Positions 11,522-22,859 of a DNA stretch of 64,000 nucleotides are shown piece after piece. How positions within the stretch are numbered: the first letter of the stretch is position 1; each line of letters starts with the position of its first letter. The position numbers and the translations under genes are program-made. Under the pieces are notes generated by a model, which saw only the letters and a program-made list of their open reading frames with translations, was not told where the DNA came from and searched no databases. Source of the DNA: Staphylococcus muscae (GTDB taxonomy: Bacteria > Bacillota > Bacilli > Staphylococcales > Staphylococcaceae); assembly GCF_003019275.1 (NCBI RefSeq), contig NZ_CP027848.1:1550001-1614000 (forward strand). Reading direction: 5' to 3'.

Positions 11522-13892
11522 GATCGTCAATAAACGACGATTATCCCGACTAAAGAAGACATTGAAGCGGATCAATGCTTATCAGGATACGTTTCGACAA
11601 GCGAGTGATGAGACGTTAAAACGCCAGACGCAAATATTTCGTGAACGACTTGCGGATGGAGAGACACTCACATCTCTGTTGCCAGAAGCGTATGCAGTGT
11701 TACGTGAAGCGAGTTGGCGTGTTCTTGGAATGTATCCGAAAGATGTACAAGTGTTAGGTGCCATTGTGCTGCATGAAGGACACATTGCTGAGATGCAGAC
11801 GGGGGAAGGTAAGACACTCACTGCAACGATGCCACTCTATCTGAATGGTTTAACGGGTCAGGGAGCGTATTTGATCACGACGAATGATTACTTGGCACGA
11901 CGTGATTGTGAAGAGATGACGCCATTGTTTGAATGGCTTGGGTTATCTATTTCGCTCGGTTTTGTCGATGAACCTGATTATGAGTATGCGCCAGGTGAGA
12001 AAGCAGCGATATATGCGCATGACATTATTTATACAACAAATGGACGCTTAGGGTTTGATTATTTGATTGATAATCTTGCTGATGGCCTTGAATCCAAGTT
12101 TTTACCGTCACTCTACTTTGGGATTATTGATGAAGTCGATTCGATTGTTTTAGACTCAGCACAAACACCGTTAGTCATATCAGGTGCACCACGACTGCAG
12201 TCTAATCTTTTTGGTATTACAAAGACATTCGTAGAGACTTTGGAAGAAGATATTCACTATGAAATTAAGAAAGATGAACAGACGGTATGGCTGACGCCAG
12301 AAGGGATTACAGAAGCGAATCACTATTTCGGTGTTGAAAATATTTATGAAGATGGACTGTTTGATCTCGTACGTAATATCAATTTGGCGTTGAGGGGGCG
12401 TCATCTTTTCGAGGAGAATTTAGATTATTTTCTATTCAACGGTGAAGTCGTATTGATTGATCGTATTACAGGACGCATGTTGCCGGGAACGAAGTTACAA
12501 TCCGGACTACATCAAGCGATTGAAGCAAAAGAAGGTGTCGACATATCAGTGGATATGAGTGCTATGGCAACGATTACCTTTCAAAACTTGTTCAGACAGT
12601 TTGAAGTGTTTTCTGGGATGTCAGCAACAAGTAAGCTCGGTGAAAAGGATTTTTTTGATCTTTATCACAAAATTGTCGTGCAAATTCCAACAGATAAGCC
12701 GATTGAAAGAATAGATATGTCTGATCGTGTATTCAAGGATAATGTATCAAAAAATAATGCCATTGTTGAACGTGTATGTGCACTTCATCAACAGCAACGT
12801 CCAGTTTTGTTGATTACACGGACAGCTGAGACAGCAGAGTATTTTTCTATGCAGTTTTTTGAACGGCATATTCCGAATAACTTGTTGATTGCGCAAAATG
12901 TAGCGAAAGAAGCACAAATGATTGCTGAAGCGGGACAATTGGGTGCAGTGACAGTAGCAACAAGTATGGCAGGGCGTGGTACGGATATCAAACTGGGTGA
13001 AGGCGTGAAGGCACTCGGCGGTCTTGCGGTCATAGTAAGCGAACATATGGAGAATAGTCGTGTTGATCGACAACTTCGTGGACGTGCTGGACGTCAAGGA
13101 GATCCAGGAACGTCTCAATTTTACATTTCACTAGAAGATTATATCGTGGAGCGATGGGGCAAGCACAAGTTGTTAGAAGATGGGCAATTAGACAGAGTGG
13201 ATAACGAGATGTTGCGAGAGAGTCGTTTGTTTCAACAGCGTGTGAAGCAGATTGTCACACGTGCACAACGTGTGTCGGAGGAACAAGGTGAGCATATTCG
13301 AGAGATGGCGAATGAATATGAAAAAAGTATTAGTGCACAAAGGGAGATTGTCTATGCTGAGCGCAATCGCGTACTGAAACAGTCTGAATGGACTAAGGAA
13401 TCCTTGATTGCTCTAGCACGTGATGTGTTTCAAGAAGCATATCATCGACATCAATTGCATACACATACGGCATTGCAGACGTATATCTATCAGCATATCA
13501 GTTTTCAATATGATGGTGACTTGAATGGCATGAACTTACATAATAAGCAAACAGTAGTAGATATGCTGGTCGCCTTGTTTGAAGAACGTTTGGCCGAGCA
13601 AGAACGATTCATTGGTAATCACTATATGTACGTGCGCTTTATGCAAAAGGTCATTCTCAAGGCAATTGACAGTCACTGGATTGATCAAGTAGATGCTTTA
13701 CAACAACTTCGCAATAACATTAACAACAGACAGAATGGCCAGCGCAATGCCATCTTTGAATATCATAGAGTTGCAATGACGACTTTTGAAATGATGTGTG
13801 GCGCTGTAAAAGCGCAGATTGTAAACAATTTATGTCAAAGTGTGCCGACGTTTGATAAAAAAGGCAAACTCTTCGTACACTTTCCAAAATAA
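11499..13892 (+). CDS. secA2: Accessory preprotein translocase ATPase SecA2
   Basis: SecA2 powers export of the SRR glycoprotein through SecY2. All SecA motor features are present: Walker A in MQTGEGKT at residues 99-106, Walker B IIDEVDS around 209-215, SAT-type [19 protein letters not shown], and the arginine-finger region [10 protein letters not shown]. At 797 residues it is slightly shorter than housekeeping SecA (about 840), and it ends VHFPK without the cysteine-rich zinc-binding tail, as expected for SecA2. The start ATG 11499 (or the adjacent ATG 11502) follows a GGGGG-rich site and overlaps asp3 by 23 nt. The gene order makes this the accessory, not the general, SecA. Confidence 0.96.
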   Translation: MMRRQMDKIVNKRRLSRLKKTLKRINAYQDTFRQASDETLKRQTQIFRERLADGETLTSLLPEAYAVLREASWRVLGMYPKDVQVLGAIVLHEGHIAEMQTGEGKTLTATMPLYLNGLTGQGAYLITTNDYLARRDCEEMTPLFEWLGLSISLGFVDEPDYEYAPGEKAAIYAHDIIYTTNGRLGFDYLIDNLADGLESKFLPSLYFGIIDEVDSIVLDSAQTPLVISGAPRLQSNLFGITKTFVETLEEDIHYEIKKDEQTVWLTPEGITEANHYFGVENIYEDGLFDLVRNINLALRGRHLFEENLDYFLFNGEVVLIDRITGRMLPGTKLQSGLHQAIEAKEGVDISVDMSAMATITFQNLFRQFEVFSGMSATSKLGEKDFFDLYHKIVVQIPTDKPIERIDMSDRVFKDNVSKNNAIVERVCALHQQQRPVLLITRTAETAEYFSMQFFERHIPNNLLIAQNVAKEAQMIAEAGQLGAVTVATSMAGRGTDIKLGEGVKALGGLAVIVSEHMENSRVDRQLRGRAGRQGDPGTSQFYISLEDYIVERWGKHKLLEDGQLDRVDNEMLRESRLFQQRVKQIVTRAQRVSEEQGEHIREMANEYEKSISAQREIVYAERNRVLKQSEWTKESLIALARDVFQEAYHRHQLHTHTALQTYIYQHISFQYDGDLNGMNLHNKQTVVDMLVALFEERLAEQERFIGNHYMYVRFMQKVILKAIDSHWIDQVDALQQLRNNINNRQNGQRNAIFEYHRVAMTTFEMMCGAVKAQIVNNLCQSVPTFDKKGKLFVHFPK

Positions 13893-13907
13893 GAGGTGAA
13901 ACAAAAG

Positions 13908-15416
13908 GTGACAATTTATAATATTAACTTTGGTATCGGTTGGGCGAGTAGTGGTGTGGAATATGCACAAATGTATCGAGCTAAGCTACTGCGTGCGATC
14001 AGTGCACCGATGAAGTTTGTATTTTTAGAGTTTATCAGCAATGAAAATATTCAAACCTTGACGGAAAATATAGGATTTCAAGACGATGAAGTCATCTGGC
14101 TTTATCAATATTTCACAGATATTCGCATCGCACCGACAACGTATACGGTACAAGACATTCTTAGAAATGTAGCAGAACCAGTCGTACGTGAAACGCAAGA
14201 GGGCAAAGTGAGACGATTGTATTTTGATGGGCATCAAAACTTCATCACATGTTACTTGAAACAAGAAGGCGAAGAGATGGTTGATCGAGCAGAATTCGTT
14301 ATTAACGGTATGCTTGTACGCAAAGATTATTATAGTTATGTACGTACATTTTCTGAATACTATGCACCGAGTGACAATGTTGCGAAGCTGTATATGCGTC
14401 AGTTTTATCATGAAGCAGGGACGATTGCATTTACTGAATATATTGATGGTGATACAAACTTATATGTCTTTCCAGATCAAAAGTTTTATAGCCGAGAAGC
14501 ATTCGTGTCTTACTTCTTTCAACAACTTAATCTAACATCAGAAGACATCATTGTCATTGATCGCTCGACGGATGTCGGACAAGCAATCCTTCAGAACAAA
14601 GGAGATAGTAAAGTGGGTATTGTTGTACATGCTGAACATTTCAGTGAGCATGCGACAGATGATGATCATATATTGTGGAATAATTATTATGAATATCCTT
14701 TTGCCCAACATACAGAAATTGATTTTTATATCACTGCCACAGAACGACAAAATCAAATATTAACTGCACAGTTTAAACAATATTTGAATGCAGAGCCAAA
14801 AATCGTCACAATCCCTGTTGGAAGTCTACCTGAGTTAAGATATCCTGACAAAAAAAGAGCGCCATATACATTGATCACAGCTTCACGGTTGGCGAGTGAA
14901 AAACATATCGATTGGCTGATACGTGCAGTAGTCATCGCCAAGCAATCACTACCAGACTTACAATTCGACATTTATGGAGAAGGTGGCCAGAGAAAGGCAT
15001 TACAGTCACTCATTGAAGAACAAAACGCACAAGACTATATTCACTTGAAAGGACATGTACACCTTGAAAAAGTATATGCCAACTATAAATTGTTCGTTTC
15101 TGCATCAACGAGTGAAGGGTTTGGTTTAACATTGTTAGAAGCTGTCGGTTCAGGATTAGGTATGATTGGTTTCGACGTAAACTATGGGAATCCAACATTC
15201 ATTCGACATGAAAAGAACGGTTATTTAATCCCAGTCGACCCGAAAGAAGACAGCACACAACATATCGTCTCAACGTATGCAGCACACATTGTTCGATTTT
15301 TTGAAAGTGGCCCCAATCAACCACATCGTGCATCTTATCGATTGGCACGTCCTTATTTAACGACAGACATTCAACAAAAATGGCAAGATTTGATTTCGGA
15401 GGTATTGCATGATTAA
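13908..15416 (+). CDS. gtfA: SRR adhesin glycosyltransferase GtfA, catalytic subunit
   Basis: GtfA is the GT4-family catalytic subunit that, with GtfB, adds the first N-acetylglucosamine to serines of the SRR adhesin in the cytoplasm. The protein opens TIYNINFGIGWASSGVEYAQ, characteristic of GtfA, and carries the EX7E donor-sugar motif as EGFGLTLLE (Glu 403 and Glu 411). I choose GTG 13908 because AGAGGTG sits 9 nt upstream; GTG 13896 lies inside that site. It has 502 residues, the usual size. The gene follows secA2 by 15 bp and its stop overlaps the start of gtfB (ATGATTAA), so the two subunits are probably translationally coupled. Confidence 0.95.
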   Translation: MTIYNINFGIGWASSGVEYAQMYRAKLLRAISAPMKFVFLEFISNENIQTLTENIGFQDDEVIWLYQYFTDIRIAPTTYTVQDILRNVAEPVVRETQEGKVRRLYFDGHQNFITCYLKQEGEEMVDRAEFVINGMLVRKDYYSYVRTFSEYYAPSDNVAKLYMRQFYHEAGTIAFTEYIDGDTNLYVFPDQKFYSREAFVSYFFQQLNLTSEDIIVIDRSTDVGQAILQNKGDSKVGIVVHAEHFSEHATDDDHILWNNYYEYPFAQHTEIDFYITATERQNQILTAQFKQYLNAEPKIVTIPVGSLPELRYPDKKRAPYTLITASRLASEKHIDWLIRAVVIAKQSLPDLQFDIYGEGGQRKALQSLIEEQNAQDYIHLKGHVHLEKVYANYKLFVSASTSEGFGLTLLEAVGSGLGMIGFDVNYGNPTFIRHEKNGYLIPVDPKEDSTQHIVSTYAAHIVRFFESGPNQPHRASYRLARPYLTTDIQQKWQDLISEVLHD

Positions 15417-16752
15417 TTTATTTGAACACTTTGATAAAGCAGCGCACACATTGTATCACGCGCTCAAACTTGCTGGACATCATAATAAAACGATTGTGTT
15501 AGAAGATGACGGCTTTTTGCCAGAACAGATTTTGACACCATATCGCTATTTTTCACAGTATCAAGTGCAAGATGATCACAAGCCACTTTATTTCAATCAG
15601 ATACAAGTACCACGTTATTGGGAGATTATCGGCAATAATACCGAAGCAACAGTGAATGATATGGGCAAGGTACGTGCATATATTCGCTATGACCGCAATT
15701 CGAAACCACGCATTGTGAGTCACGTCGAATGGTTAGACGATGCTGGACGTTTACAATATGTCGATCACTACACACAACACGGAGTTCGGTTCGCACAAAC
15801 AGTCTATGATTTAACAGGAAATAAGATCTTTCGCAAATATCTAGATCAACAGGGTCATGAAGTGATTTATGAAAACTTTATTGCGCAATCTATTATTGTA
15901 AACTGGCAAGGACGTTCACATCACTTCAATCATAAAGTTGCATTCATTCACTTTTTCCTTCGTGAAGCGGGAATCGATATGAATCAATTTGTCATCAATT
16001 CACTAGGACTTCCATTTTCTGTCCTTTATCGTTTGAATGAACCAGGTCATGACTTGTTGTTCTGGCAAGAAAATAGTGGCGGCCATGTGCCCGGTAATAT
16101 GTCATTAATGCTACAAGGTGAGCACACACGTGACTACCATGTCATTGTGCCAGATCAACGAGAATACGATATATTATCACAACAATTAGATATACACGCA
16201 CAACAGCGACTGTTACCATCTGGATATCTTTATGATTATGCACGAACGAATCAATATACAGCCAATGTTCTAACGATGACGAACTCGGATCAAATTCATC
16301 ATTTGGCAGACATTGTGCAAGCATGTCCAAAGGCGACATTCCACATCGGGGCAGTGACTGAGATGTCTGACGTCTTGATGGCGATGGATCAATATCCGAA
16401 TGTACGTCTGTATCCAGCGATTGAGCGTTATACGGTTGATAAGTTATATCACAAATGTGACATCTATTTAGATATCAATGAAGGTGGGGAGATTATCAAC
16501 GCCGCACAGCGTGCATTTAATCATGACATGCTCATATTAGGCTATCGAGACAACGCACATAATATAAGTGTAACGGCATCGGAAAATCTTTTTGATAAAG
16601 AAAACCGTGCAGCGCATCTGATTGAAGCATTGAAGGATATACAAAGAAAGAAACGTTACTTCAAAGTACGACTCAATTATCAAAAATCGCATGCCCATGA
16701 AATCACTGACAAAGCATTTAATCAAGTGATGACACATGTGATTCGTCAATAA
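15409..16752 (+). CDS. gtfB: Glycosyltransferase-stabilising protein GtfB, acceptor-binding subunit
   Basis: GtfB is the inactive GT-B partner that stabilises GtfA and binds the serine-rich acceptor peptide. The product has 447 residues, near the family size, and shows the DIYLDINEGGEIINAAQRAF segment that aligns with GT4 donor motifs but lacks a full EX7E pair. It overlaps gtfA by 8 nt, with GGAGG a few bases upstream of ATG 15409. It is the last gene of the accessory Sec block and is followed by a clear terminator, so secY2 to gtfB is probably one transcript. Confidence 0.93.
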   Translation: MINLFEHFDKAAHTLYHALKLAGHHNKTIVLEDDGFLPEQILTPYRYFSQYQVQDDHKPLYFNQIQVPRYWEIIGNNTEATVNDMGKVRAYIRYDRNSKPRIVSHVEWLDDAGRLQYVDHYTQHGVRFAQTVYDLTGNKIFRKYLDQQGHEVIYENFIAQSIIVNWQGRSHHFNHKVAFIHFFLREAGIDMNQFVINSLGLPFSVLYRLNEPGHDLLFWQENSGGHVPGNMSLMLQGEHTRDYHVIVPDQREYDILSQQLDIHAQQRLLPSGYLYDYARTNQYTANVLTMTNSDQIHHLADIVQACPKATFHIGAVTEMSDVLMAMDQYPNVRLYPAIERYTVDKLYHKCDIYLDINEGGEIINAAQRAFNHDMLILGYRDNAHNISVTASENLFDKENRAAHLIEALKDIQRKKRYFKVRLNYQKSHAHEITDKAFNQVMTHVIRQ

Positions 16753-16760
16753 TAATATTC

Positions 16761-16794
16761 AAAAGAGTGATGTTTTCAAAATGTCACTCTTTTT
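16761..16794 (+). terminator. Rho-independent terminator of the accessory Sec operon
   Basis: AAAAGAGTGA (16761-16770) pairs with TCACTCTTTT, with the loop TGTTTTCAAAATG. It begins 8 bp after the gtfB stop and the 3' arm runs into a T-run. Confidence 0.85.
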
Positions 16795-16827
16795 CAAGTG
16801 TCTTTTTTGACAAATGTAGTTGTCTTT

Positions 16828-16857
16828 TTGACTTGTTTATTATACACTTTATATAAA
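16828..16857 (+). promoter_or_regulatory. Candidate SigA promoter for the DUF3169 gene
   Basis: TTGACT (16828-16833) and TATAAA (16852-16857) are separated by 18 bp. The start codon lies 37 bp further on, after AAAGGGG. Confidence 0.55.
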
Positions 16858-16893
16858 TGGTAAATATCGAAAAAGAAAGAAAGGGGATATTTT

Positions 16894-17619
16894 ATGAAAG
16901 TGATGCGCTTCATATTAAGCATGTTGTTCGGTGGTCTCATTGGTGGTTTTGTTGGTTTGTTTTTCGTTGATACAAAAGGATTTCGTTTTTTGACAGAGTT
17001 TCATTTTGTATCTGATAATACGATGTCAATCATTGGATATATGGTTATAGGCGTAATTGCGGGACTATTTCTCTATCAATTATGGTTACAAAAACATATT
17101 CTAAAAAAGAAGAGAGAAATGGCCCAAACAATGACTGATGTACAAACAGAAACAGATCAGATGGAGTCTCGTTTAACATTGCTATTTTGGCGTGTTGGAG
17201 CCATCAATCAGTTCAACGTGTTGTTGAGTTTTATTTTTATGATATTTGCAGTACTGAATAACAGCAGCTCAATTGTATCAGTATTAATGATGATCATCTT
17301 CGCCATTGCAAGCTTAAGTACCATACCGTATAGTCTCTTTGTTAGAAAGTATGACGCACGTTTTCCAAAAGTAGGCGAGAAACAGTACACAGAAAAGGTA
17401 TTAGCATTAATGGATGAAGGAGAGCGACATATTACGCTCGTCTCTATGTATAAAGTGTATACAATGAACAGTGCTTTTCTGATGATTGGAATTTTATTAC
17501 TGAGTTTCTTTTCCATTGAATCAGGTGTCAATCAATCTTTAGGACTCATCATTTTAGTGCTTTTATTCGCATACAATGTATTTGGCTATCTCTTAAGAGT
17601 ACGTAAATTTTATAAGTAG
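16894..17619 (+). CDS. DUF3169-type integral membrane protein
   Basis: The product has 241 residues with six hydrophobic segments: two near residues 5-25 and 45-65, then a basic and acidic cytoplasmic stretch (LKKKREMAQTMTDVQTETDQ), then pairs around residues 108-150 and 193-235. The layout resembles the DUF3169 family of Firmicutes, whose function I do not know; members are often next to small regulators. AAAGGGG precedes ATG 16894. It stands between two surface-protein loci and has its own promoter. A 55-residue membrane peptide follows 13 bp later and probably shares the transcript. Confidence 0.8.
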   Translation: MKVMRFILSMLFGGLIGGFVGLFFVDTKGFRFLTEFHFVSDNTMSIIGYMVIGVIAGLFLYQLWLQKHILKKKREMAQTMTDVQTETDQMESRLTLLFWRVGAINQFNVLLSFIFMIFAVLNNSSSIVSVLMMIIFAIASLSTIPYSLFVRKYDARFPKVGEKQYTEKVLALMDEGERHITLVSMYKVYTMNSAFLMIGILLLSFFSIESGVNQSLGLIILVLLFAYNVFGYLLRVRKFYK

Positions 17620-17632
17620 GGCGGGGATAATC

Positions 17633-17800
17633 ATGAAACTAAAAGAAGTCATATCTAAAGTTCTTGAATTAGAAATCAATATCAACGTTATTTTTTATAG
17701 TGTCGTTTTCTCAGTTATTTTAAGCATTTTATTTACACCCTTTCTAGCAATTCCGATGGGGATCTTATTGTCGTTTTATATGGATAATCAATTTGAATAA
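17633..17800 (+). CDS. Small membrane peptide (55 aa), unknown function
   Basis: An ATG at 17633, preceded by a GCGGGG site 6-7 nt away, opens a 56-codon frame ending TAA at 17800. The peptide starts MKLKEVISKVLELEIN and continues with one or two hydrophobic segments (VIFYSVVFSVILSILF, then FLAIPMGILLSF). It lies 13 bp after the DUF3169-type gene and just before a strong terminator, so it is very likely the second gene of that operon. I do not recognise the family. A helper subunit of its neighbour is the simplest inference. Confidence 0.65.
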   Translation: MKLKEVISKVLELEININVIFYSVVFSVILSILFTPFLAIPMGILLSFYMDNQFE

Positions 17801-17826
17801 GCCTATTAACAATGAAATAAGTTTTA

Positions 17827-17868
17827 AAAGCAATAATCTTAGTAAAATAAGGTTGTTGCTTTTTTTAT
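17827..17868 (+). terminator. Terminator after the small membrane peptide gene
   Basis: AGCAATAATCTT pairs with AAGGTTGTTGCT (one or two G-T pairs) around the loop AGTAAAAT, followed by seven or more T. Confidence 0.8.
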
Positions 17869-17869
17869 T

Positions 17870-18230
17870 TTATTTTGTGCAAATGACTTGAATTTATATA
17901 ATGAATTTATAAAATTATGTAATAGTCTAAAATATAATGTGAGATAAAAGTTGCATGTCGATAAAATTACCTTTATTGTTGAATTATATAACTAAATTTA
18001 AAAATGTATCTTTGTAGATTGTATTGAAAAGAACTTATAGATAGAACGATAGTTTTATATCAACTCACGACACCACTTTTGATTCATTTCTCATTTGTGT
18101 ATATCAATTTAGAAGTTATTAATAACTATTTCCATTTATTAACATTATCCAACACATTTGCTCATGCAATTATTGAAACGTCATTTCATCACAGTCATCA
18201 TAGGTCACCTATATTAGGAGGTTTTATTTA
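17870..18230 (+). promoter_or_regulatory. Leader region of the second giant surface protein
   Basis: This 360-bp AT-rich stretch holds no ORF that I can support. A TATAAT occurs near 17934 with only a weak -35. A palindrome ATAGGTCACCTAT (18200-18212) lies just before the AGGAGG ribosome-binding site at 18216-18221, so regulation at the mRNA level is possible. The length suggests a long untranslated leader. Confidence 0.4.
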
Positions 18231-21200
18231 ATGAATAACAAGAATAATTTTTTATCTAATCGTCTCAATAAATATTCGATTAGAAAAGTCAACTTTGGAA
18301 CAGCATCACTACTCATCGGAGCAACATTATTATTTGGTGTGAACAACGATGTACAAGCGGCGGAACAGACAAAAAATAACACTGTTTCAGAAGGACAAAC
18401 TGGAGAAGGCGAGCCAGCCGTCGCTGAAGCGCCAGTTAATGAAGAAACTGTCCAAGCAGAACCATCAGAAGTTGAGGCAACAGACGTATCAGAACAAGAA
18501 GAAGTAGCGACTGATGAGTCAGAAACAACAGATGTAGTAGAGGAAGAAACTACGCAAGAAGCGGAAGAAGAAATAGCGACTGAAGCGCAAACTGAAACAG
18601 AAAAAGACACAACAATAGAAGAACAAGTAGAGGGAGAAACAACATCTGAGACACAAGAAGAAAAATCACCTGTAGAAGTGATTAAACAAGAAATCTCAGA
18701 AGCATCAGAAACAGTAACAGAAGTAAAACAATCTCATAATTATCAAGGAACGAACAACGCTGTACCAACAGAAGAAGTTGTGACAGCGGGTGAAACTGTT
18801 CAGTCTAATGAGACAGTAGAAACACCAGATGTACCAGCTACACGTTATGATGCAGCAGTGGCACTTTTTGAGGAATTAGAGAAAAATAAATCATATGCGA
18901 CAACAAGTGGAACAGCATTCCGTTCTGCTTTTCGTAGCGTTCCAACAACACGTGCAGCAGATACTTATACAGGGAAGATGATTGATTATCCAGGTGACTT
19001 AGTTCAAAAAATAGATGATCCTTCCACAGCACTTGCGCCAGGTAATATTAACTTTTCTCCAAGATTTGTAGATGGGAAAAGTAAATCGTACGCCTTTTTA
19101 GTAAATCCTGATGGCACGATTACGAAGAAACAACTTGCAACAAATAGTGCAAGTGGTGTCGTTGCATATAGTGGAAATTTCGTTGAGTTAAACAACAATA
19201 CACCAGAAGCTTATGTGTATTTGAGTAATGTCGGAATTGCGGACGGTCATATTGTAGATGCTATTGCGAAAGTATCTGTCATCCCATCAAAAGACGGAGA
19301 TCCGGCAAATACACGATATTTCTTTATGTCAGGTAGGGACTATCTTTCTCTTGCTTCAAAAAATGGTGGAGGCGCAAAAGTAGACTTAACATTTGTAGAA
19401 CATAAAGACCAAAGCGAATTTGATAACTTATATGATACAGTTCAACCATCACAAACGACTAAAGATGCACTGCTTCAACAGCTTAATAACATTAAAGGTG
19501 CAGAAACATCAGTTAGTGGTTTATTAAACGTTTATGACTTAGATGATTACAGTGCAACTAAAAGTAAAGATTCAAGAAAATCGATTACATTCGAACGCGA
19601 TCAAGTGAATAAACTTTATGTGAGTAATGAATCGAGACAACAAGCGACATCACTTATGGAGTTAACAGGAGAACAAGTAACTCTGACGTCTGGACCAGGT
19701 AGTGGTGGTGCTGCAACTTTAAATCATAAAAGGGTTACGGTTACGTTTGAAAATCAAAGTCAACTTAACTATACAATCACAGGTTCGGGGTCTAATGGTC
19801 CTGCATTCCATCCAGATGGCCTTTTATTATTACAAGTACCACCATATCACGTGGAAGATGTATCGACAACAACGGGGCAAGATGATCAATTTGTGATACA
19901 CCAAACAGTTCCTTCACGTGATGTAAGAAAAACAAATACATTACCAACGAATATTACGTTAGGTGTTCAGGTACCAGAAGGCGTTAAGCTGACGTTGAAA
20001 GAAAATACAACGTCATTGTTCACAGCGGATAAGAATGCAAGTACGGACAATAACTTAACGATTGTTCCTGGTAAAAACGGCAGTAAAGATTTAAATTTAT
20101 TGAAAAATGCAACGTACTATAACAAAATTTATGATTTACCTATCACAGCAAGCCACGACTTAACTTTAGCAGACGTTGAAAATAACACAACAAAATGGCA
20201 AACACTTCAACAGTACTATGATAAAGATGAAGAAGTATTGAAAGTGCCAATTAACTATACATTTGATAACAGTGCAGAACGTTGGGACAATCTCACAACA
20301 GATAAGCCCTTTGCGGTAATGAATGTTTCAGATGATATTAAAAACGCATTACGTAGAATTGATGAAGCAGTAGCAGCAGTAGAGGCAGCTAAGGCAGCTG
20401 ATGAAGCTGCAAAAGCTGAATTAGCGAAGGCGAACGAAAATGATTTAATCACGCCAACAGAAGAAGCAGCGTTAAATGCAGCGCAACAAAACGCGATAGC
20501 CAAGAAAACAGCCGCTACAAATATTGTGAACCAATTACCAGCTGCGTATCAAGGTGATATGCCAGCAACATTGGCAGGTTTAACAGGTATTCAAGTACCA
20601 TCTGTAACCGATCAAAATGAAAATGGCATTCATGATAGTGTTGATGCTCAAGTTGATGAAGCGAAAAAAGCCGTAGAAGCTGCAAAGCAGGCAGATCAAG
20701 CGGCAAAAGCAGCATTAGTAAAAGCGAATGAAAATGGTCTAATAACACCCGAAGAATCAGCGCAATTAACAGAATTAGCACGAAAAGCTGCAGGTGCAAA
20801 GTCTGCTGCAGAAACAGCTGTCGCAAAATTGTCAGAGACACCACAATCAGTAAAAGATCAAAAAGGGACGTTGACTGATGAATTGTCACGTTTAAATGGT
20901 ATTACAGTTCCAGAAGTGAATGACAATGACGCCAACGGCGTAGCAGATGAAGTAGATAAACAACGTGATGAAGCAACAGCAGCAGTGGAAGCAGCGAAGA
21001 AAGCAGATGAAGATGCGAAAGCAGCGTTAGCAGAAGCAAACAAAGATGGCTTAATTACACCAATGGAGAAAGCAGAGCTTGAGAAACTACAACAAGCCGC
21101 AGCAGACAAGAAAGCCGAAGCGACAACAAAAGTAGAAGCATTACCGGAAGATCAAAAAGGTGAGTTGCCAGCAGAGTTAGGTAAGCTAGACGGCATAGAA

Positions 21201-22859
21201 ATTCCAGAAGTGAATGACAATGACGCCAACGGCGTAGCTGATGAAGTAGATAAACAACGTGATGAAGCCACAGCGGCAGTAGAAGCAGCGAAGAAAGCAG
21301 ATGAAGATGCGAAAACAGCGTTAGCGGAAGCGAACAAAGATGGCTTAATCACACCAACAGAAAAAGCAGAGCTTGAGAAACTACAACAAGATGCTGCTGA
21401 TAAAAAAGCCGAAGCGACAACAAAAGTAGAAGCATTGCCGGAAGATCAAAAAGGCGAATTACCAACAGAGTTGTCTAAGTTAGATGGCATAGAAATTCCA
21501 GAAGTGAATGACAATGACGCCAACGGCGTAGCAGATGAAGTAGATGCACAACGTGACGAAGCAACAGCAGCAGTGGAAGCAGCGAAGAAAGCAGATGAAG
21601 ATGCGAAAGCAGCGTTAGCAGAAGCAAACAAAGATGGTTTAATCACACCAACAGAAAAAGCGGATCTCGAAAAACTACAACAAGCCGCAGAAGATAAGAA
21701 AGCCGAAGCGACAACAAAAGTAGAAGCATTGCCGGACGATCAAAAAGGTGAGTTGCCAGCAGAGTTGTCTAAGTTGGATGGAATCAAAATTCCAGACATC
21801 AATGACAATGACGCCAACGGCGTAGCAGATGAAGTAGATAAACAACGTGATGAAGCAACATCAGCAGTAGAAGCGGCGAAAAAAGCAGATGAAGATGCGA
21901 AAACAGCGTTAGCGGAAGCAAACAAAGATGGCTTAATTACACCAACGGAGAAAGCAGAGCTTGAGAAACTACAACAAGCCGCAGCTGATAAAAAAGCGAC
22001 AGCGACAACAAAGGTGGATGAATTACCAGCCGATCAAAAAGGCGAGTTGCCAACAGAGTTAGGTAAGCTAGATGGCATAGAAATTCCAGACATCAATGAT
22101 AATGATGCCAACGGCGTGGCTGATGAAGTAGATGAGCAACGTGACGAAGCAACAGCAGCAGTGGAAGCAGCGAAGAAAGCAGATGAAGATGCGAAAGCAG
22201 CGTTAGCGGAAGCAAACAAAGATGGCTTAATTACGCCAGAAGAGAAGAAAGAACTTGAGAAGCTTCAACAAGATGCTTCTGACAAGAAAGCTGAAGCGAC
22301 AACAAAAGTAGAAGCATTGCCGGAAGATCAAAAAGGTGAGTTGCCAGCAGAGTTAGGTAAGCTAGACGGCATAGAAATTCCAGAAGTGAATGACAATGAC
22401 GCCAACGGCGTAGCAGATGAAGTAGATAAACAACGTGATGAAGCAACATCAGCAGTAGAAGCGGCGAAAAAAGCAGATGAAGATGCGAAAGCAGCGTTAG
22501 CAGAAGCAAACAAAGATGGTTTAATCACACCAACTGAAAAAGCAGATCTTGAAAAACTACAACAAGCTGCAGAAGATAAGAAAGCCGAAGCGACAACAAA
22601 AGTAGAAGCATTGCCGGAAGATCAAAAAGGCGAATTACCAACAGAGTTGTCTAAGTTAGATGGCATAGAAATTCCAGATATCAATGATAATGACGCCAAC
22701 GGCGTAGCAGATGAAGTAGATAAACAACGTGATGAAGCAACATCAGCAGTAGAAGCGGCGAAAAAAGCAGATGAAGATGCGAAAACAGCGTTAGCGGAAG
22801 CAAACAAAGATGGCTTAATTACGCCAGAAGAGAAGAAAGAACTTGAGAAGCTTCAATAA
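18231..22859 (+). CDS. N-terminal 1542 residues of the giant surface protein, with signal peptide and eight complete repeats
   Basis: This is the part that would be translated from the natural start: AGGAGG lies 9 nt before ATG 18231. It contains the YSIRK signal, the region between the signal and the repeats, and eight complete repeats plus part of the ninth. The middle region (about residues 205-690) contains [17 protein letters not shown], repeated VNPDGTI-like turns and many Asn/Thr/Ser, as in folded adhesin heads; I do not recognise a named domain. The product ends LEKLQ at the premature stop and has no membrane or wall anchor, so it should be released unless another interaction keeps it at the surface. 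Confidence 0.8.
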   Translation: MNNKNNFLSNRLNKYSIRKVNFGTASLLIGATLLFGVNNDVQAAEQTKNNTVSEGQTGEGEPAVAEAPVNEETVQAEPSEVEATDVSEQEEVATDESETTDVVEEETTQEAEEEIATEAQTETEKDTTIEEQVEGETTSETQEEKSPVEVIKQEISEASETVTEVKQSHNYQGTNNAVPTEEVVTAGETVQSNETVETPDVPATRYDAAVALFEELEKNKSYATTSGTAFRSAFRSVPTTRAADTYTGKMIDYPGDLVQKIDDPSTALAPGNINFSPRFVDGKSKSYAFLVNPDGTITKKQLATNSASGVVAYSGNFVELNNNTPEAYVYLSNVGIADGHIVDAIAKVSVIPSKDGDPANTRYFFMSGRDYLSLASKNGGGAKVDLTFVEHKDQSEFDNLYDTVQPSQTTKDALLQQLNNIKGAETSVSGLLNVYDLDDYSATKSKDSRKSITFERDQVNKLYVSNESRQQATSLMELTGEQVTLTSGPGSGGAATLNHKRVTVTFENQSQLNYTITGSGSNGPAFHPDGLLLLQVPPYHVEDVSTTTGQDDQFVIHQTVPSRDVRKTNTLPTNITLGVQVPEGVKLTLKENTTSLFTADKNASTDNNLTIVPGKNGSKDLNLLKNATYYNKIYDLPITASHDLTLADVENNTTKWQTLQQYYDKDEEVLKVPINYTFDNSAERWDNLTTDKPFAVMNVSDDIKNALRRIDEAVAAVEAAKAADEAAKAELAKANENDLITPTEEAALNAAQQNAIAKKTAATNIVNQLPAAYQGDMPATLAGLTGIQVPSVTDQNENGIHDSVDAQVDEAKKAVEAAKQADQAAKAALVKANENGLITPEESAQLTELARKAAGAKSAAETAVAKLSETPQSVKDQKGTLTDELSRLNGITVPEVNDNDANGVADEVDKQRDEATAAVEAAKKADEDAKAALAEANKDGLITPMEKAELEKLQQAAADKKAEATTKVEALPEDQKGELPAELGKLDGIEIPEVNDNDANGVADEVDKQRDEATAAVEAAKKADEDAKTALAEANKDGLITPTEKAELEKLQQDAADKKAEATTKVEALPEDQKGELPTELSKLDGIEIPEVNDNDANGVADEVDAQRDEATAAVEAAKKADEDAKAALAEANKDGLITPTEKADLEKLQQAAEDKKAEATTKVEALPDDQKGELPAELSKLDGIKIPDINDNDANGVADEVDKQRDEATSAVEAAKKADEDAKTALAEANKDGLITPTEKAELEKLQQAAADKKATATTKVDELPADQKGELPTELGKLDGIEIPDINDNDANGVADEVDEQRDEATAAVEAAKKADEDAKAALAEANKDGLITPEEKKELEKLQQDASDKKAEATTKVEALPEDQKGELPAELGKLDGIEIPEVNDNDANGVADEVDKQRDEATSAVEAAKKADEDAKAALAEANKDGLITPTEKADLEKLQQAAEDKKAEATTKVEALPEDQKGELPTELSKLDGIEIPDINDNDANGVADEVDKQRDEATSAVEAAKKADEDAKTALAEANKDGLITPEEKKELEKLQ

